Source: Verrucomicrobiales bacterium (GTDB taxonomy: Bacteria; Verrucomicrobiota; Verrucomicrobiia; Limisphaerales; UBA1100). Taken from it: a stretch of 6,850 nucleotides of DNA. Where the stretch lies: contig DPAW01000126.1 in the NCBI GenBank assembly GCA_003517285.1, positions 541 through 7,390 on the forward strand. The letters run 5' to 3'. The notes under the pieces were generated by a model, which searched no databases, was not told the DNA's origin, and worked only from the letters and a program-made list of their open reading frames with translations. The first letter of the stretch is position 1; the number at the start of each line of letters is the position of its first letter. The position numbers and the translations under genes are program-made. This document shows, piece after piece, positions 6,366 through 6,850 of this stretch.

Positions 6366-6850
<485 letters not shown>

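Overview
This is a moderately GC-rich bacterial chromosomal window with tightly packed, mostly housekeeping metabolism. It holds eight protein genes, two of them cut by the window edges, and I saw no RNA genes, insertion sequences, CRISPR arrays or phage genes. The style of the proteins (a mixed Fe-ADH/ALDH pair, a two-domain CbiX-like chelatase, a free-standing TyrA followed by AroA and Cmk) and the general lack of Shine-Dalgarno sequences make me think of the Verrucomicrobia/PVC group. That is an impression from the proteins, not a demonstration.

Layout, left to right. Six genes run on the + strand. First come the C-terminal end of an aldehyde dehydrogenase (1-375) and an iron-dependent alcohol dehydrogenase (413-1597), which together look like an alcohol-to-acid oxidation or reduction pair. 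Next is a CbiX/SirB-type sirohydrochlorin chelatase-like protein (1622-2482) with clearly lower GC than its surroundings. A compact block follows: tyrA (2529-3398), aroA (3398-4645) and cmk (4642-5283), whose ends overlap by 1 and 4 bases and which are almost certainly co-transcribed. On the - strand, pyrD (5280-6365) meets cmk tail to tail inside a shared TTAA. A 167-base AT-rich divergent region (6366-6532) then separates pyrD from a PII signal protein gene (glnB/glnK type, 6533 to the window edge).

How the genes fit together: aroA makes EPSP, the precursor of chorismate, and tyrA takes prephenate towards tyrosine. cmk and pyrD both serve pyrimidine nucleotide supply, and PII is the cell's nitrogen/energy sensor. 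The window is therefore mainly amino-acid and nucleotide biosynthesis next to nitrogen control.

I found no new multi-gene system. The points most worth a second look are at protein level. AroA keeps the PEP-site catalytic residues but appears to lack two separate segments of about 20 residues and carries changes at two shikimate-3-phosphate contact positions. The chelatase has its complete His pair only in the C-terminal half and carries a four-cysteine cluster in the other half. Cmk has a short lid. A low-GC stretch starts inside the alcohol dehydrogenase gene and runs to near the end of the chelatase gene. Comparisons with E. coli proteins are made from memory of those sequences, not from an alignment program.
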